From: Sorangium cellulosum
GTDB taxonomy: Bacteria; Myxococcota_A; Polyangia; Polyangiales; Polyangiaceae
Length of the DNA: 45,029 bases
Reading direction: 5' to 3'
Assembly (NCBI GenBank): GCA_020720045.1
Contig: DYPH01000027.1
Coordinates: 1 to 45,029 of the forward strand
Position 1 is the first letter of the stretch; each line of letters starts with the position of its first letter. Shown here piece by piece: positions 24,467-33,138 of the stretch. Under the pieces are notes generated by a model. The model saw only the letters and a list, made by a program, of their open reading frames with translations. It was not told the DNA's origin and did no database searches. Position numbers and translations under genes: made by a program.

Positions 24467-25132
24467 GTGGCACAATCATTCACCCGAAACTACCGGGATC
24501 ATTCCAACGACAACGGCTATCAATTCGAGTTTTTCTGCGACAAATGCGGAAATGGCCATCGCTCTTCCTACAAGACGAGCGGCATCGGCATGGCCGGATC
24601 GATCCTTCGCGCGGCCGGCTCGATCTTCGGCGGCGTGGTCAATGATGCGGGGTACGGCGTCGGCCACATGAAGGACGCCTTGCGTGGCTCCGCCTGGGAC
24701 GACGCCTTCGCGGAAGCGATCCAGGAGATCCGCCCGCGATTCTGCCAATGTACGCGTTGCGGAATTTGGGTTTGCCCGGAGATTTGCTGGAATTCACAAC
24801 GGACGATGTGCCGCAATTGTGCGCCCGACCTCGGCGCGGAAGCGGCCCATATTCAGGCGAACGTCGCCGTCGAGCAGCTCTGGACGCGGGCCCGCGAGCA
24901 CGATCAGGCGCCCCAGGTCGACATGCGCGCGGCGGTCGCCCACCAAGGGGGCGGGCCGACTTCAACCTGTGCCTCGTGCCGAGCGGCGCTCCCGCCGGGG
25001 GCGCGGTTCTGTGCCGGTTGCGGAACGCCGGTCGCGGCGGCAGCAGCCAAAAAGTTTTGTATCGGTTGCGGCGGCGAGCTCATCGCCGGGGCACGGTTTT
25101 GCGCCGGCTGCGGCACGAAAGCGGTCGAGTAA
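24467..25132 (+). CDS. Zinc-ribbon protein with double C-terminal ribbons
   Basis: 221-residue protein built of zinc-binding knuckles. An N-terminal CDKCG (about residue 24) and a middle cluster CTRCGIWVC...C...CRNC (about 95-117) are followed by a linker and two tandem zinc ribbons, CASCRAALPPGARFCAGCG and CIGCGGELIAGARFCAGCG, of the double-zinc-ribbon type. A glycine/alanine-rich stretch 'GIGMAGSILRAAGSIFGG' (about 39-56) could pack as a hairpin. Function unknown; such ribbons usually mediate protein contacts. The start is GTG 24467 with a GGGAG upstream. It follows the TPR kinase gene closely, which makes a regulatory partnership possible but unproven. Confidence 0.85.
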   Translation: MAQSFTRNYRDHSNDNGYQFEFFCDKCGNGHRSSYKTSGIGMAGSILRAAGSIFGGVVNDAGYGVGHMKDALRGSAWDDAFAEAIQEIRPRFCQCTRCGIWVCPEICWNSQRTMCRNCAPDLGAEAAHIQANVAVEQLWTRAREHDQAPQVDMRAAVAHQGGGPTSTCASCRAALPPGARFCAGCGTPVAAAAAKKFCIGCGGELIAGARFCAGCGTKAVE

Positions 25133-25191
25133 CCGCTTCAACGACGAAGGTCTCGGGGAGACGCGCTCGCTCGGTAGTGGAACGGGGCGCA

Positions 25192-25848
25192 ATGCGCAAT
25201 CTCCTCCTCGCCCCGTTCGCTCTCGCTCTCGTCGCCTGCGGCGGTGGAAAACCGGCCGCGACGGCCACCTCTTCGACATCTTCTTCCAAAGAAAAACCGC
25301 CGACGGCGGAGGAATTGAAGACGGCCTTTATGGCCGAATGCACGAAAGGGGGCGACGTCTCCACGAGCTCGTGCCTCTGTGGCTACGACGCGATCATTGC
25401 CGTCAAGGGGAGGCTTGACGCCGACCTCGATAGCAACGAGAAGGCGGCCGTCCACAAGAAGGTCACGGCCTGCATGGCTGGCGAACTCGAGGAGATCTAT
25501 ATGAAATCCTGCGCAAAGCCCGGCGAGGAGGCGATGGGCCCCTTCTGCAAGTGCACCTACCCGGGCGTCGCGACGCGCATGGCCGACGGCGGGGCGGTCG
25601 ACGTGCCCCTCCGGAACTCCCTCTACGTTTCCTGCGGCACCCTCTATCCCGAGCTGCGGGCAAAGACCGACTTCGTTGAAACGTGCATGAAGGAGGGTTC
25701 CAAAGAGGAGACCTGTACCTGCGCGTTTAAGGCGCTCAAGGCAAAAACCAAACTCTCGAATGGCGCCCTTTCGACCTACGCCGACGAAGGCAAGAAGGAC
25801 ATTCAGGCCAGCATCGCCACCTGCGCGAAGAAGCCCGGCTCCAAATAG
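25192..25848 (+). CDS. Cysteine-containing lipoprotein, unknown function
   Basis: 218-residue predicted lipoprotein. Signal MRNLLLAPFALALVACGGG with lipobox LVAC at Cys 16. After a Ser/Thr linker the mature part has a paired-cysteine pattern repeated along the chain: CTKGGDVSTSSCLCGY, then C...C in CAKPGEEAMGPFCKC, then CMKEGSKEETCTC. This suggests three duplicated disulfide-linked helical hairpins, each near 45 residues. No named family recognised. ATG 25192 opens the signal peptide. It is 59 nt downstream of the zinc-ribbon gene and may share its transcript. Confidence 0.8.
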   Translation: MRNLLLAPFALALVACGGGKPAATATSSTSSSKEKPPTAEELKTAFMAECTKGGDVSTSSCLCGYDAIIAVKGRLDADLDSNEKAAVHKKVTACMAGELEEIYMKSCAKPGEEAMGPFCKCTYPGVATRMADGGAVDVPLRNSLYVSCGTLYPELRAKTDFVETCMKEGSKEETCTCAFKALKAKTKLSNGALSTYADEGKKDIQASIATCAKKPGSK

Positions 25849-25887
25849 TCGCGGCGCCGCGGCCAAGATCGCGGTAGCGAGCGCGCC

Positions 25888-26181
25888 ATGAAACGTCGGC
25901 ATCCTCCACGGCGAAGGGCGCGGGACCAGGGCCCGAACCGCCTCATCGCCGTTGCCCGCCGCCTCGAGAAGCTCGCCCTCCTCGAAGCGCGCGGATCCCG
26001 CCTGCCCGCCCCCGCCGAGGTCGCCGAAGTGGTGAATTTCTGCGGCCCCGAAGTGGGGCGCCTCGTCCTCCTAGAGACCGTCGAGAAACTGACGCGCAGC
26101 GGCGAAAAGAGCACGCTCTTGAAGCTCGGTCAGACGGCGGTCGTCCGCGCGCTGCGCGAGCTTCGCGACGACGATTTTTAG
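25888..26181 (+). CDS. Small basic hypothetical protein
   Basis: 97 residues, very basic N-terminus (MKRRHPPRRRARDQG) followed by helices 'NRLIAVARRLEKLALLEARG' and a leucine-rich end. No family recognised. It lies 39 nt after the lipoprotein gene and converges on the minus-strand VWA gene with a 15-nt gap. Codon third positions are G/C-rich as in the neighbours and no better overlapping frame exists, which supports coding. Confidence 0.6.
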   Translation: MKRRHPPRRRARDQGPNRLIAVARRLEKLALLEARGSRLPAPAEVAEVVNFCGPEVGRLVLLETVEKLTRSGEKSTLLKLGQTAVVRALRELRDDDF

Positions 26182-26196
26182 AAACTTTACGACACG

Positions 26197-28461
26197 TTAA
26201 AGAAGCTTCGCCTGGCGCCGAAGCACCCAGTGGCCGCCGAGCGCTGCCGCCGCCAGGAGGGCCCAGATCCAGTTCGCGAGCAGCGGCCGCGAGCGACGCT
26301 CCACGGTGATGACCGTCGGCGCCGGCAACGGCAGGCTCCCGAGGGCGTCGCTCCGCACGAAGGTTCCGCCGGTCGCCGCGGCGAGGCGTTGGAGGCGCCC
26401 TTCGTCGGGGCGGACGTCGGCCCACTCGTCGCCGCCGGCCTCGCAGGCAAAGTCGAAGGTCGTCGAAAAGCCGCCGCGGAGCTTGGCCCGGGCCGTGAAG
26501 CCGCCGGGTGGAAGGGCCGGAAGGGTAAAAAGCAGGTCTTTTCCGCGCGTTACTGGCGCGGAAACCGCCATCGCTTTCTGCGCGGTCCCCCCCATCTTGC
26601 GCACCTCGAGGGTCACCGCGGTGGCGTCGGTCGCGCCGCGGACACGAAGCACCGGGCGCTTGGCGGTCGCGTCTGCGGGGGGCGCGTCCGACGGCGGGGC
26701 CGCCACGCAGGGGGACTCAAGGCCGACCTGCAGGAGCTCGTAACGACTGTCGCGCATGAGCCAGCCGAGGAGGCCATCCCAGAAGGCGGCGTGGGCGCGG
26801 CCGCCGGTGCGCTCGCCGAGCGAGGAGAACGCGAGCGTCCAGGAGCCGTCGACGGTGAGCGCGATCGACCGGCCATTTTCCGCATCGCCAAGGGCCAAGA
26901 TCGGCATTTTTGCTCCGTCTTTGCCGGCATTCCGTGAAGGATGCACCCAAAGCGCGAGCGCCCCTGGCCGCACCGCGCCGACGATGTTCGTCCCCGGCAT
27001 CGCCGGGAGCTCTTCGCCGGCAAGCCCACGCAACGGGGCGAGGAGTGCGGCGCCACGCCCCTCGGCCGTGTAGCTCGGGACGACGTCGCCGAGGTCGGCG
27101 GAGGTCGCCCCCGGCGCCCCATCGAGGAGCACCGGCAAGACCTCGGCCAGCGGCGTGTTTGCGTAGCCGCCGGCGACGAAGGAATTCGGACCGCCAACCA
27201 TCACAATCCCACCACCGCCACGGACGTAGCGGGCGAGCTGGCCGAGGTGGCGCTCAAGCCCGTAGGGCTGCGCGTCGAAATCTTGAAGAACAACCGCGTC
27301 AAACGACGGGAGGTGCTCGGTGAAGAGCTCGTCGACGGGGAACGGGATTAGCGAAAGGTCGCTCGGCGTCGCGTGCGGGTTGTCGGTCGGCGTCCGTAGA
27401 ATGAAGAACGAAACCACGTCGACGGCGCGGTCGCTCTTGAGCCAGTCGCGCAAGGTGCGGACGTCGTTCGTCGGACGACCGGCGACGTGGAGGACCCGTA
27501 CGCGATCGCGGGTCACGGCGAACGGGAGGAAACGATGATTGTTCTCGGCGATCGTATCGCCGGAAGGGGCATCGATGGCGACCTCAATAACGCGGGTCCC
27601 TGCCCGATCGAGGGTGATCGGCACCTCGACTTCGCCGCGCCCCTCCTTGACGGTCGCCACCCCGCGGGCGAGCGCCACTTTGGGGCCGTCCTCGCGGAGT
27701 TCGGAGACGGTCACCGGGATTTCGTTGCAGCTCAAACGATCGGTGCAAACGACGCCAATTCGCAGGGCGAGCGGCGCGTGGGCGACCGCGTTCCCCGTCG
27801 ACCGGACCGACGCGACGCTCGCATCGGCGACCGTCGGTCCGGTCGTAAGGACGGTATGGATCGGCATCCCCGCCGGCGCGAGACGCTTGAGCAAATGCTC
27901 GTCGGCTTCCGCGCTCGGGTCGTCGAGCCGGCCGTCGGAAAACAGCACAATTGCCTTCGGGCGTTCCGCGGAAGTTCCGCGATTTTCTAACGTAGATCCC
28001 CGCGGGTCGGTCAGCTCGGTCAATGCCTTGGAGAGGTCGCTGCGCGCCCCCCCCTCCCCGTCGGCGAGGCCGTCGGCAAAACCGACTTTCTCAAGACGCA
28101 CGCCCCCTTTCGCGGCGCCGCGCGCTTCGAGGGCCGCAACCGCCTCATCCCGCCGGGCGGTGCGCGCTTTGCCCTCCTCAGAAAGCGCCATGCTCTGCGA
28201 TTGATCGAGCAGGAGAGTCACCTTTGCGGGGACCGAATTCTCCTTTGCGTCGACCCGCTCGGGGCGGAGCACCGCTGCCGCGAGGAGCGCGATCCCGACG
28301 AAACCGGTCACCCCAACGGCGCTCCGAAGCGCTACGCTCGCACGCCCACGTACAAGCTCAAACCCAAGAAAAATAAGGGAGATTGCGGCGAGCGTAGCCG
28401 TCACGGGGACGAGCCACGCGGGCGTTCCGGCGGCGAGGGAGAGGTGAATGGCGGCGTCCAC
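26197..28461 (-). CDS. VWA / glutamine-amidotransferase-like membrane protein
   Basis: 754-residue membrane protein of a type usually found beside BatA-like VWA proteins and DUF4159 proteins. Two N-terminal membrane segments (about 15-36 and 45-65) are followed by a VWA-like domain whose metal site reads LLLDQSQSMAL (DxSxS at 86-90). A middle domain resembles class I glutamine amidotransferase folds (FDAVVLQDFD, YVRGGGGIVMVGGPNSF), normally without the catalytic Cys. A C-terminal membrane segment, NWIWALLAAAALGGHWVL, ends the protein. GTG 28461 is the start, 3 nt after the upstream DUF4159 stop. Role in envelope or stress physiology is only guessed from the family. Confidence 0.85.
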   Translation of the reverse strand: MDAAIHLSLAAGTPAWLVPVTATLAAISLIFLGFELVRGRASVALRSAVGVTGFVGIALLAAAVLRPERVDAKENSVPAKVTLLLDQSQSMALSEEGKARTARRDEAVAALEARGAAKGGVRLEKVGFADGLADGEGGARSDLSKALTELTDPRGSTLENRGTSAERPKAIVLFSDGRLDDPSAEADEHLLKRLAPAGMPIHTVLTTGPTVADASVASVRSTGNAVAHAPLALRIGVVCTDRLSCNEIPVTVSELREDGPKVALARGVATVKEGRGEVEVPITLDRAGTRVIEVAIDAPSGDTIAENNHRFLPFAVTRDRVRVLHVAGRPTNDVRTLRDWLKSDRAVDVVSFFILRTPTDNPHATPSDLSLIPFPVDELFTEHLPSFDAVVLQDFDAQPYGLERHLGQLARYVRGGGGIVMVGGPNSFVAGGYANTPLAEVLPVLLDGAPGATSADLGDVVPSYTAEGRGAALLAPLRGLAGEELPAMPGTNIVGAVRPGALALWVHPSRNAGKDGAKMPILALGDAENGRSIALTVDGSWTLAFSSLGERTGGRAHAAFWDGLLGWLMRDSRYELLQVGLESPCVAAPPSDAPPADATAKRPVLRVRGATDATAVTLEVRKMGGTAQKAMAVSAPVTRGKDLLFTLPALPPGGFTARAKLRGGFSTTFDFACEAGGDEWADVRPDEGRLQRLAAATGGTFVRSDALGSLPLPAPTVITVERRSRPLLANWIWALLAAAALGGHWVLRRQAKLL

Positions 28462-28464
28462 AGG

Positions 28465-29283
28465 CTACTCGGCGGCGCGTCGACGCATCAGGAAGGGGGC
28501 GTGCACTTGATCGTCCTTGTAGTTCGAACAAAGGACATACATGGCGATATTTACCGCGAAACGAATCGCCCGTTCCCGCTGGGTCTCACCGCCCGGCGTG
28601 ACCGACTGCTCCCAGGTTCCCGTCGCCGAGCGCGCGAGCGCGCCGAGGAGGTCTTGCGGGACGAAGAGCACGGCGATCTTCCCGTTGCGAAAGATCGCTT
28701 CGGCAGGTTTTTTCCTCGCGACGCGCCCCTCGGGTTTGTCGAGGAGGTAATAACTCTTGTAGAGTACATGCTCCGCCGGAACGGCGATCGGCGCGCCGTC
28801 GGTGAGCACGCGGAGGATCTCCCGCTTCGCGCCGGCGAGGAAGGCGCTCTCCCCCGCTTCCGCCGATTCTTCCGCACCGCCGTCATCGACGAGCAGCGTG
28901 CCTCCGAGGCCGAACCAGCGTCGAAGTCCTGAGATTTCCTCCGCAGAAAGCGCGGCCGGCGCCTCTCGGGCACTCCAGAACGCAAAGGGGGCGGTGGCGA
29001 GATCGCTCGAGTCGGCCCGCACCGTCGACGGCTTGCTTCGGGCCGGTGCCGACGTCCGCTGGACGAGTTCGGCCCCCCAGCGGGCGGCCGCCGTCGCACG
29101 CAGCGGCGCCGTCGTCGCGCCCGTCACGAGGCCGCGCGGATCAAAGGCGCCGCCATCCCCAAAAGCGCGCGCACGAGTTGTCGCCAAAAAGCCGGCAATC
29201 GCTACCGAAAATCCGACGCCGAGCTGAAGAAACTGCCGGCGCCCGACCGCCGCGTCCGCCGCTCGTCGAGTCGCGCGCGCCAT
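28465..29283 (-). CDS. DUF4159 protein with Tat-type signal
   Basis: 272-residue exported protein. The N-terminus has a twin-arginine motif, GRRQFLQLGVGF, followed by a hydrophobic stretch and ALA-like cleavage region, so export by Tat is likely. The rest matches DUF4159-type proteins: LRRWFGLGGTLLVDDGG, the central 'EHVLYKSYYLLDKPEG' and a late 'QRERAIRFAVNIAMYVLC', which is characteristic. ATG 29283 overlaps the upstream stop by one base (TGATG); a TTG codon just before it is in frame but less likely. Operon middle gene, coupled on both sides. Confidence 0.87.
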   Translation of the reverse strand: MARATRRAADAAVGRRQFLQLGVGFSVAIAGFLATTRARAFGDGGAFDPRGLVTGATTAPLRATAAARWGAELVQRTSAPARSKPSTVRADSSDLATAPFAFWSAREAPAALSAEEISGLRRWFGLGGTLLVDDGGAEESAEAGESAFLAGAKREILRVLTDGAPIAVPAEHVLYKSYYLLDKPEGRVARKKPAEAIFRNGKIAVLFVPQDLLGALARSATGTWEQSVTPGGETQRERAIRFAVNIAMYVLCSNYKDDQVHAPFLMRRRAAE

Positions 29284-29912
29284 CAATCGAATTCCTCAAT
29301 GTGCCAGACGCCATCGTCGCGGCGGAGCTTGACGACGTGCCCGCCGGGGACAACGACGGTCGCGCTGTCTCCGCTCTGCTTTACATCAAGAGTTTCCGGA
29401 GCTTCGAGCCCCTCGACCATCGAGCGGAGGTCGGCTTCGATGGCCGCCCGCGTCTCCGGGCGGAGAACCCGCAGGAGCGCCGGGTAGCTTCGTCGCGCGA
29501 GGGCGCGGCGGAGGTGATCGAGCGCCTCTTCCGGCGAAAGTGCTCCACCGGGGAGCGTCCCCGCGGTGCCGACCCAATAGTGGCCGTCACGGAGGATTAG
29601 CGACGCATATTCGCCGTCTTGAAAGCGGAGTTTCGCCGTCGCTTCGACGCGCGTCCCCGAGGCGCGGACCGCCTTCGCAGCATCCGCCAATTCGCCGCGG
29701 GAGCCGGCGATCTTCTCGCGGAGCGCCTCTTTCGTCGTGGCGCGCTTGCCCTCTTCAGAGAGCATCGCCCAGAGCGCGTCGGCGTCCCCCTTTTCGGCGG
29801 CGTCGGCGTAGGTCGCTGCCGCCTGCTTCGCATCGGGGACGGCCCCGCCGCAGGCGAAAAGTCCGCCGCTGGCGAGAAGGAGGAGCGGCAGGAGCAGGTT
29901 CAAACGGCGCAT
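29283..29912 (-). CDS. Lipoprotein with NTF2/SnoaL-like repeats
   Basis: 209-residue lipoprotein, signal MRRLNLLLPLLLLASGGLFACGG with acylated Cys 21. The mature part contains two similar halves: 'AATYADAAEKGDADALWAMLSEEGKRA' and 'LDHLRRALARRSYPALLRVLRPETRA', each with a helix typical of NTF2-like pockets, and the end VVVPGGHVVKLRRDDGVWHIEEFD. First gene of a three-gene minus-strand operon with DUF4159 and VWA proteins. Binding partner unknown. Confidence 0.82.
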   Translation of the reverse strand: MRRLNLLLPLLLLASGGLFACGGAVPDAKQAAATYADAAEKGDADALWAMLSEEGKRATTKEALREKIAGSRGELADAAKAVRASGTRVEATAKLRFQDGEYASLILRDGHYWVGTAGTLPGGALSPEEALDHLRRALARRSYPALLRVLRPETRAAIEADLRSMVEGLEAPETLDVKQSGDSATVVVPGGHVVKLRRDDGVWHIEEFD

Positions 29913-30003
29913 CGAGGGCGGGAACCTACCGCGGATCGCCGGCGAGAGAAAGGTCCGTCACGCCGAGCCGACGGCGGAAATTGCGGCGATTTCTCGCGCC
30001 GGC

Positions 30004-31611
30004 CTATTTCTTCGCAGCCCGCTTCGGCGCCCGCTCCGGCTCGCTACGCGGGCCATTCCCGAGGTTCTCGGCGAGGACGACATCGAGGCCGAACACCTCA
30101 CGAAACAAATCGGATTTCTGCTGGACGGTCCACTCTTCCAATTCGCGTTCTTCGTCCCCCTGCAAGTGGAGGACGATCCGCTTCCGCAAGGTATCGACCT
30201 CGGCACGGACGTCATGGACGCGCCCAAGGTGCTCACGGTCGAGGCCATCGGCGATCCGCAAAAGCGCTGTAAGTGAGCGAACTTTCGCCCGAGCGTCCTT
30301 GTCGAGATCGCGAAAATTGGGGTGGTTCGGGTCGGGCGCCCCCTTGCGATGGTAACGCGCGACGTTCGCGACAATGGCGCGCTCCGCCGACGAGAGCCCC
30401 ATAATGTCCGATTGAGAAATGATATAGTAGCTGTGTTTGTGATGCCCTTCGTAGCGAATAAAATCGCCAACATCGTGAAGGGTCGCTGCCGCCCGAAGGA
30501 GGATGCGGTCGCGGGGCGCAAGGAGGTGGAGCGGCTCGCAGTCGTCAAAGAGGCGCGCCGCAAGGTGGCTGACGTGCCGCCCATGTTTCTCGTCGTACTG
30601 GAAGCGCTTGCCCAGGCGCGCACACGCCTCGACGACGGCATGATCGTCGACTTTGGGGTCGGCTGCGCCGGTGACACGATCCAGAATATCGAGGAGAATC
30701 CCCTCTTTAAGGCCGACTCCCGGTGCCGCAATTCCGTCCGCACCGAAGAGGGAGGCGGTCCGCGCGAAGATGAACGACGCCGGGACGATCGTGTCGGCGC
30801 GATCGGGGCGGAGGCCGTACTTCTGGCGGCGCTCGTCGGCGGTGAGCCCGCAAAGTTCCTTGAGGAGTACACTCATTTTCGCGACGTCGATGCGCTTCAT
30901 CGCGCCGGTGCGTCGCTCGGCGGTCGGGTTCGGGTCGGCGGGGCAGAGTTCGGCGAGCGTTTCGACGTTTCCGCCGGTGCCGATCACCTCGTCAAAGGTC
31001 GTCCCGGCGAGGGCGGTAAAGGGCTCGGCGAGGGCGCGATCGATCGTCTCCCGGAGCAGGCTCGCTTGGCGACTTTCCACGGTGGGCGTCTCGCGCAGGA
31101 AGGTCTCCAGCAAGCGGACGGACCCGAGGGGGAGCGAGCGGGCCCAGATGGCGCGACCTCCGGAAAAACAGGTTAATTCGGTGGAGCCGCCGCCGACGTC
31201 GACGAGGAGAGCCGTCCGCTCTTCGAGGCGCATACGGCGCACGACGGCGAGCTGAATCAAACGCGCTTCTTCGATCCCTTCGATGACCTCGAGATCAATG
31301 CCGGCTTCGCGGCGCGCGCGCTCCACAAGCGTCAATCCGTTTTCGGCTTCACGAACGGCGCTCGTCGCGCAGGCGCGATAAGCCTCTACACCGGCGATAT
31401 CCATCGCTTTCTTGAAGTCGGTGAGCGCCGCGCAGGCCTGGCTGATCGTCTGCGCGGAGAGCTTCCCGCCGCTGAAGACGTCGCCCCCCAGGCGGACGGC
31501 AGCACGAAGCGACGTAATTTCGCGAAACGATTCCGGATCGCCCGAGGAGGTCTCGACGATGCGGAGGCGAAGCGCATTGGACCCGAGGTCGATGGCGGCG
31601 ATACGCGACAT
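30004..31611 (-). CDS. ppx: Ppx/GppA phosphatase with C-terminal HD-like domain
   Basis: 535-residue cytosolic enzyme of the sugar-kinase/Hsp70 fold that hydrolyses polyphosphate or pppGpp. Motifs: opening AAIDLGSNALRLRIVE (phosphate 1 loop), VDVGGGSTELTCFSGG (about 135, phosphate 2), VIGTGGNVETLAEL (about 205), and an HD-type C-terminal domain with TLHDVGDFIRYEGHHKHSYYI (about 372). Length matches exopolyphosphatase. The family cannot be split into Ppx or GppA by eye, so the symbol is tentative. The C-terminus carries a basic tail (KRAAKK). ATG 31611; monocistronic as far as visible. Confidence 0.9.
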   Translation of the reverse strand: MSRIAAIDLGSNALRLRIVETSSGDPESFREITSLRAAVRLGGDVFSGGKLSAQTISQACAALTDFKKAMDIAGVEAYRACATSAVREAENGLTLVERARREAGIDLEVIEGIEEARLIQLAVVRRMRLEERTALLVDVGGGSTELTCFSGGRAIWARSLPLGSVRLLETFLRETPTVESRQASLLRETIDRALAEPFTALAGTTFDEVIGTGGNVETLAELCPADPNPTAERRTGAMKRIDVAKMSVLLKELCGLTADERRQKYGLRPDRADTIVPASFIFARTASLFGADGIAAPGVGLKEGILLDILDRVTGAADPKVDDHAVVEACARLGKRFQYDEKHGRHVSHLAARLFDDCEPLHLLAPRDRILLRAAATLHDVGDFIRYEGHHKHSYYIISQSDIMGLSSAERAIVANVARYHRKGAPDPNHPNFRDLDKDARAKVRSLTALLRIADGLDREHLGRVHDVRAEVDTLRKRIVLHLQGDEERELEEWTVQQKSDLFREVFGLDVVLAENLGNGPRSEPERAPKRAAKK

Positions 31612-31705
31612 GAATCGTGGAGGCGCTTAGCCCAGCAGCGCCTGGAAAGAAACGTCGTTCCCGTCTCCCGGATTTTCCTGCCGAAGCGTGCTAGCGGCAC
31701 GTGCC

Positions 31706-31891
31706 ATGGAACGGCGGCTTCTTGTGCTTGGGGCGACCGTCACCGCCGTCGGTTTTGTGGTCGCCGCCGCCGGGCCCAAAGACGTCGGTGGCGCGGTGCT
31801 CCTCGCCGGCTGGATTCTGTTCGGCGGCGCCCTCCATCGTTACGGTCGGCTCGGCGCCGACGAACTCGAAGGGCCTCCGCCAACTAGTTAA
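31706..31891 (+). CDS. Small two-helix membrane protein
   Basis: 61 residues: MERRLLVLGATVTAVGFVVAAAG, a short loop, then GGAVLLAGWILFGGALHRYGRLG and a charged tail. Two membrane helices with basic ends are clear. ATG 31706 was preferred over GTG 31688 because it starts the first helix with a basic N-terminus. It overlaps the convergent lipoprotein gene by 8 bp. No family recognised. Confidence 0.65.
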   Translation: MERRLLVLGATVTAVGFVVAAAGPKDVGGAVLLAGWILFGGALHRYGRLGADELEGPPPTS

Positions 31892-32798
31892 TTTCGCTAC
31901 GAAGAACGACGACGCCGACCTTCGCCCCGAAGGCGGGGATTCGAACGGCCGCCCACCCGAAAGCCCGACCGGTGATGTCGACGGCGGCGGCGGCGGGGCC
32001 TCCTTCGGTCGCCTCCACGAGGTGAAGGTCGCGGAGGGCGTCGTGGTCGGCATCGGGCGTGCCGCGGGCCGTGTAAACGCCCGCCTCGTCGAAAAGGGCG
32101 ACGTACAAAATCGGCAACACGACCGAACTGGGCGCGGCCGACGGCGCCGCCGAGGTCGTGGGCGTTCGATGGGACGGGTCGAGATCGGTGAGGAGCGCCT
32201 CGCGAAGGTGGAAGGCATACGTCCGGAGCCCCCAACCGGTGACGTAGAAGCCGCCGAGCGTCCCATCGTCTTTCGGCACACGAGAGGCACTCACGAAAGT
32301 TCGCGCGTCGTCGGGGCCGTTTTTCTTTCCATCCGACGCCTGCACAAAGGACTGAATTTCTGACACAAAAGGCTTAGACGCAGCCTGTTTGAGACCGGGA
32401 TAGATGCGAAACAAATCGACACCAGCCATCGCGTCCATTTCCAGGTTGTTGCGAATGATCAGGCCGGAATCATCGGCGAGGGCGGCGAAGGTGGTCGGCG
32501 CCGCGAGGAGCTCGGGGACGGCCCGCTCGACCTGAAGCAGATCCCGGCGGACCCCGATCGGATCCGACTTCGGGTCGGCCCCCTTTGCATAAAAGAGGAC
32601 GGTCGCCTTCTTCCCACCTTCGGGGACGCCGCGCTCCAAGGCGGCGAATTCTTTGGCGGCCACACCAGCGAGGAGCGTAGCGTGCCCCTTTGCGTAGTCG
32701 GCAGCGACCTTCCCGCGATCCTTGCATCCTGCAAGAAGAGCAGCGGCGGCGACCAGACCAAGAAAGCGGAACGGCGAGGAGTTCTGCGCGGGGGCCAT
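31884..32798 (-). CDS. Lipoprotein, unknown function
   Basis: 304-residue predicted lipoprotein; lipobox ALLAGC with Cys 25 after a hydrophobic signal. The mature part has an N-terminal helical region (KVAADYAKGHATLLAG) and a beta-rich C-terminal half with a Pro/Ser/Ala linker near residue 215 ('TPTTSAAPSAAPSSV'). It contains one recognisable PAS/sensor-like flavour ('DDSGLIIRNNLEMDAMAGVDLF'), which is suggestive of a Cache-type extracellular sensor but not certain. ATG 32798. The gene is divergent from the tail-anchored kinase gene and shares a 340-bp intergenic region with it. Confidence 0.75.
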   Translation of the reverse strand: MAPAQNSSPFRFLGLVAAAALLAGCKDRGKVAADYAKGHATLLAGVAAKEFAALERGVPEGGKKATVLFYAKGADPKSDPIGVRRDLLQVERAVPELLAAPTTFAALADDSGLIIRNNLEMDAMAGVDLFRIYPGLKQAASKPFVSEIQSFVQASDGKKNGPDDARTFVSASRVPKDDGTLGGFYVTGWGLRTYAFHLREALLTDLDPSHRTPTTSAAPSAAPSSVVLPILYVALFDEAGVYTARGTPDADHDALRDLHLVEATEGGPAAAAVDITGRAFGWAAVRIPAFGAKVGVVVLRSEIN

Positions 32799-33138
32799 CG
32801 GCGCGGGAACCTAGCACGCCTTCCGCAACTGCCAGCGACGCGCTTCCGGCAGAACAATGACAATTTGCGTCATTGCGCCGTTGCCCGTCGGTTCCAATGC
32901 GGCGGCTGGGAGTCCCGGCGCAGGCTGGCGAAGTCGGTTCCGCGGAACCAATACCGGCCAGTTCAGGTTGCAACATGGCGAGGCAACGCAAATGTCACGG
33001 GGACTTTCCACGCAAAACTGGGCCGACCGATCTACGCGAGCGGTAGACGATAAACCCGTCGTGCCGGTGGACGGCCGACCAGTTTTTACGGTAGGTTTCC
33101 GCGCCGTGAACGGGAAAAAAGAAGCGGCGCGCGACCCG
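32799..33138. promoter_or_regulatory. 340-bp divergent intergenic region with a perfect inverted repeat
   Basis: No convincing gene: the plus-strand frame from 32857 is open into the kinase gene, but its residues before about 33106 do not resemble any kinase N-terminus and have atypical composition. A perfect inverted repeat CAATGAC-N7-GTCATTG sits at 32855-32875, about 60 bp upstream of the lipoprotein start and 280 bp upstream of the kinase ATG. It is operator-like. I could not assign promoter boxes. Confidence 0.55.

Noticed and set aside
22676-24475. Minus-strand 599-codon open frame opposite the TPR kinase
   Set aside because: Antisense to TPR-encoding sequence; composition-driven.
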